A stretch of 64,000 bases of DNA from Taenia hydatigena (Eukaryota; Platyhelminthes; Cestoda; Cyclophyllidea; Taeniidae). The notes under the pieces were generated by a model, which made no database searches, was not told the DNA's origin, and worked only from the letters and a program-made list of their open reading frames with translations. Position 1 is the first letter of the stretch; each line of letters opens with the position of its first letter. Shown one piece after another: positions 61,191 to 64,000 of the stretch. Both the position numbers and the translations under genes were made by a program. The stretch is taken from assembly GCA_036345935.2 (NCBI GenBank), contig JADWOT020001139.1, positions 124,001 through 188,000 on the forward strand, given 5' to 3'.

Positions 61191-64000
61191 AAAGGTTGTG
61201 TAAGGATTGCGACTCCGGCATGATCGTGACCGGATGTTTGCTAAAGTAGCTTAGTTTACTAGCTCTGGAACTCTAGTGCAGAGAAGTAGTGTAGTAATTG
61301 CAAGCAAAGATTCACATGAGCCTAATGCTTCTATTTTTAGTTAGTTAGTAGCTTCAGTCCAAGCTGGATCAAGGAAAAATATGGTAATTTCTTTTGGCGA
61401 AAACAGTTGCTACTTACTCGGAAAGTGACTAACGTTTTGCTCTACTCCTTTTCGACCACGTGTTGTTTCTTTTCTCCTTCTTTGTTATGAGCAGCCTTTA
61501 AATTAGCAATCCTGTCAAGACCTTTGCTGAACTGAATTTAGCATACAATCGAGACTGTTATCCAAGATTGTAAAATGCTTATGCCTCGCCACCTACACCC
61601 ACGGTACTTTTGGCAGTTAACTCAACTTTTGGAGGAAGTGGAACAGTCGCCTTGATATATAGCAAAAATCTTTTCGCCTTTATGTGATCCCAAATTAATC
61701 AGAATTGTAACTTGGTATCATGCTTTCTTTAGTAAATGCTCGCAGCCGTTCCCATTTTACTATTTTTCCATTTAGATGTGACCGTAGTGCAAGGATTATA
61801 GTTTGGTAAAGTTAGGAAAAGGAAGGGTGCAAGTTTTCGTTAGTTTTATCCATCAAAAATCAGCAGCACATTTAGTTCTGCAAGAGGCTGAGGCAGTTCG
61901 AGTCCGGTGGAAGAAGTGTCTATTTTGACAAGAAAAGCTAGGAGAACAAAATGATAAAGGTGCGCTCACTTTAGCCTCTTTGATCAAGAATCTGACAAAG
62001 TTAGAAATCAGAAGGCTGCTTTCTTAATTTCTTAAGGGCAAATTCTGACAATTCAGGTGTGATTAAAATGCAAATTGTCTATATTGGCAAAGAAAACTGA
62101 GGGAGTACGGTGGTGAAGGAGGAAATGTGGAAAGGCAGAAAGGCATGTGAGTCGATAGAAATGCTGAAGTGTTCCAGGATTGAACATTGACGACGTCGAT
62201 GCGTGATTAGTCTAGGTCAGAAAATGCATTTGTGAGCACCTAACGCTTAATGGAATGGGAAATTTATAACATGTTTCTGAAGCGGTTATATCCTTTTTTT
62301 ATCAATTGCATTATGAAGGTAGTTTATTCTTTCTACACCTGCTTTGGCTTCCTCTTCCTATCTACCATCCATCCCTATCCTACTCTTAACTCATTTCTCT
62401 ATATCATCGGAATTTACTCTACTTAACTAAAATCTTCTTTCATTCCTAGTGGTTTTTCAAGAGAAAAGCGGTTGTATTTAGACATGGTGGCATTACCAGA
62501 AACATTCATGCCCAATCTTTCCTTCCTCTCTTTAGTCACTCACCCAAATAAGCAACCATTGATGGCTGCGTAAGCTTCTTTATGACACCGCCTGTATGGA
62601 AGGTAAATGAAGCGGCTTAGATTTACAAATCTGCATAAATTTATATAATCATGCTATGGATTTCAGGAGATGGAAAGGGGTTCGCTACTAAGAAACTATC
62701 AAAGAATCTTTGATTATCCGTTTCTGTGACATATTCTAGTCCTTGGTTGAAGAAATGGTTAAAGGGAAGTCAGCAGAGAGGATATGCATGCGCTTATTTA
62801 CACGTTAGCAGCATCACAGCTTTGCCATTAGACTCAGATTAACCCCGCGCAATCTTAAGCAGCGCCCACCTATTTGTCGCCTTTATGAACTACTGCACTG
62901 TAATCAATCCGATGACATGATGTGTCATCCAGACACCAGAGTTTTCCTGTACTCAGTTCAGACTGCTAAACATTCTGCCGCCTAGTAGATCCATTTACAA
63001 GAAATCTATATCCAATTTTCGCTTTGTAAACTGAGTGCAAAATTCAAGGTATGACAACATCCAAGTAAAGAATAACACATTTGGATGAGGTTAGAATGTC
63101 TCCTCCGGCCCAAACACATCTTTGTAAGACTTGGTCGACACTGATTTTTATAGCCTCGTAGGCGTAACCCTACTTAGCGTAAAATCTGCTATCTTCTCTG
63201 CGAACTGCACTTTAGCACAGTCGTATCCACAACTGTGTAAGTCAATTTTGTGCCAACCCTGTGTCACGCATTTATGCTGCAACAGCCATTTTTACAGTTG
63301 CCTGTTCGGATGCAAGCGCATGCGGTGCAATTGATGCAAAGAGATGCTTTGGCTTGAGCCTAAGAGCGCAGAGATTGGACCATGGAAACCTAAGCTCGAT
63401 GCAATTTGTAATAGGGGATTTGAAGCATCAGCAACTCAACTACACAAACTACTGAAGTACGGCTAATGCGATAATTAGCTAGACAGCATGGCGGTTACAT
63501 AACCAACAAGGCGCTTTTGGTGCTTAAAGATCAATAATAGTGGGAGTGCAATCTGAACATTAATTTGCCCGGATTGAGCCCAAATTCTACCCGTAGCATC
63601 TTTCTTTTAGCTTAGCCATAGTAAGTATCTACAAGATCTCTTCTCCTCTCCCTGTCTCTTCATTGCCATTTTTCTGTGATCTCTCTGCTACATTTTCAGA
63701 GCCTGAACCCCACCTGGGACCTAGAAGGATCTGCCGAATTAGTCACTAAAGAAGTCTTTGTTGTTTCCGCAGCTAGAAACCGATTAACTTCATCATGCTT
63801 CACACCCAACAGCACTACTGAGTAGTTTTATAAAGATTTCTCTTCAATCATGCCATTCTTTTCAGCCTCGATGTGGATAGCATCATGCGGGGCTTCACCA
63901 TCATTGTCTGTTTGGGTGAGTGGTAAGTGAGAGATTTCAGGGGAGGAACAGCCATCAAATTTAGGCAATGTCGTCACAGCGCGAATTTTTGTATATAAAG
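61191..64000. other. No gene recognised
   Basis: AT-rich spacer with a CT-rich run near 62.33-62.42 kb. Two overlapping frames at 63131-63455 show Cys-rich composition but no finger spacing. Confidence 0.4.

Noticed and set aside
1..64000. CRISPR arrays, bacterial operons, rRNA genes or phage genes
   Set aside because: No regularly spaced repeats, no long bacterial-style reading frames and no rRNA-like stretches were seen.

Overview
The window looks like nuclear DNA of a eukaryote, most likely an invertebrate animal. It has very low coding density, no operons or ribosome binding sites, short introns with GT/AG ends, AT-rich spacer with T-, CT- and GA-rich tracts, tRNA-derived repeat fragments and many decayed duplications. 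No open reading frame exceeds about 140 codons, and nearly all are chance frames. A parasitic flatworm or another small-genome helminth is possible, but nothing here fixes the taxon.

The one coherent signal is a family of very small multi-exon C2H2 zinc-finger genes. Every good copy has the same five coding exons: a first exon of 85 nt starting at ATG, then 75, 87 and 105 nt, then a short terminal exon. All introns are phase 1. Each of the first four exons carries one finger, here called A to D, and the second zinc-binding histidine of finger B is supplied by the exon that encodes finger C. Two copies read through without a stop. One is on the minus strand at 13328-14240 (125 aa, all four fingers intact). 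The other is on the plus strand at 59273-60184 (133 aa, finger A has lost its histidines). Two further copies keep nearly all exon lengths but are broken: 1531-5037 (plus) and 24687-25609 (minus). Relics of the first exon and its surroundings lie at about 6.7, 10.4, 17.5, 36.1, 47.2 and 55.3 kb, and perhaps 37.7 kb. Much of the window therefore appears to have grown by repeated copying of this locus in both orientations.

Layout: 1-1.2 kb spacer; 1.2-6.1 kb plus-strand pseudogene locus with a large insertion in its first intron (fold-back repeat, tRNA-like element, GA tract); 6.1-9.2 kb one weak relic and spacer; 9.2-10.5 kb minus-strand relic; 12.9-14.6 kb intact minus-strand gene, flanked at 10.1 and 16.3 kb by an inverted repeat; 17.5 kb relic; 19.6-20.4 kb unidentified coding-like remnants; 24.2-26.0 kb minus-strand pseudogene; 26-33 kb spacer with a perfect palindrome; 35.7-36.5 kb relic ending at a tRNA-like sequence; 37-45 kb spacer with CT-rich DNA; 45.3-47.6 kb relic; 48.4 kb exon-sized fragment of an EMAPII-type tRNA-binding domain; 52.9 kb possible reverse-transcriptase scrap; 55.3 kb relic; 59-61.2 kb second intact gene; 61.2-64 kb spacer.

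Exon and intron calls come from reading the sequence and comparing copies within the window. No transcript or database evidence was available.
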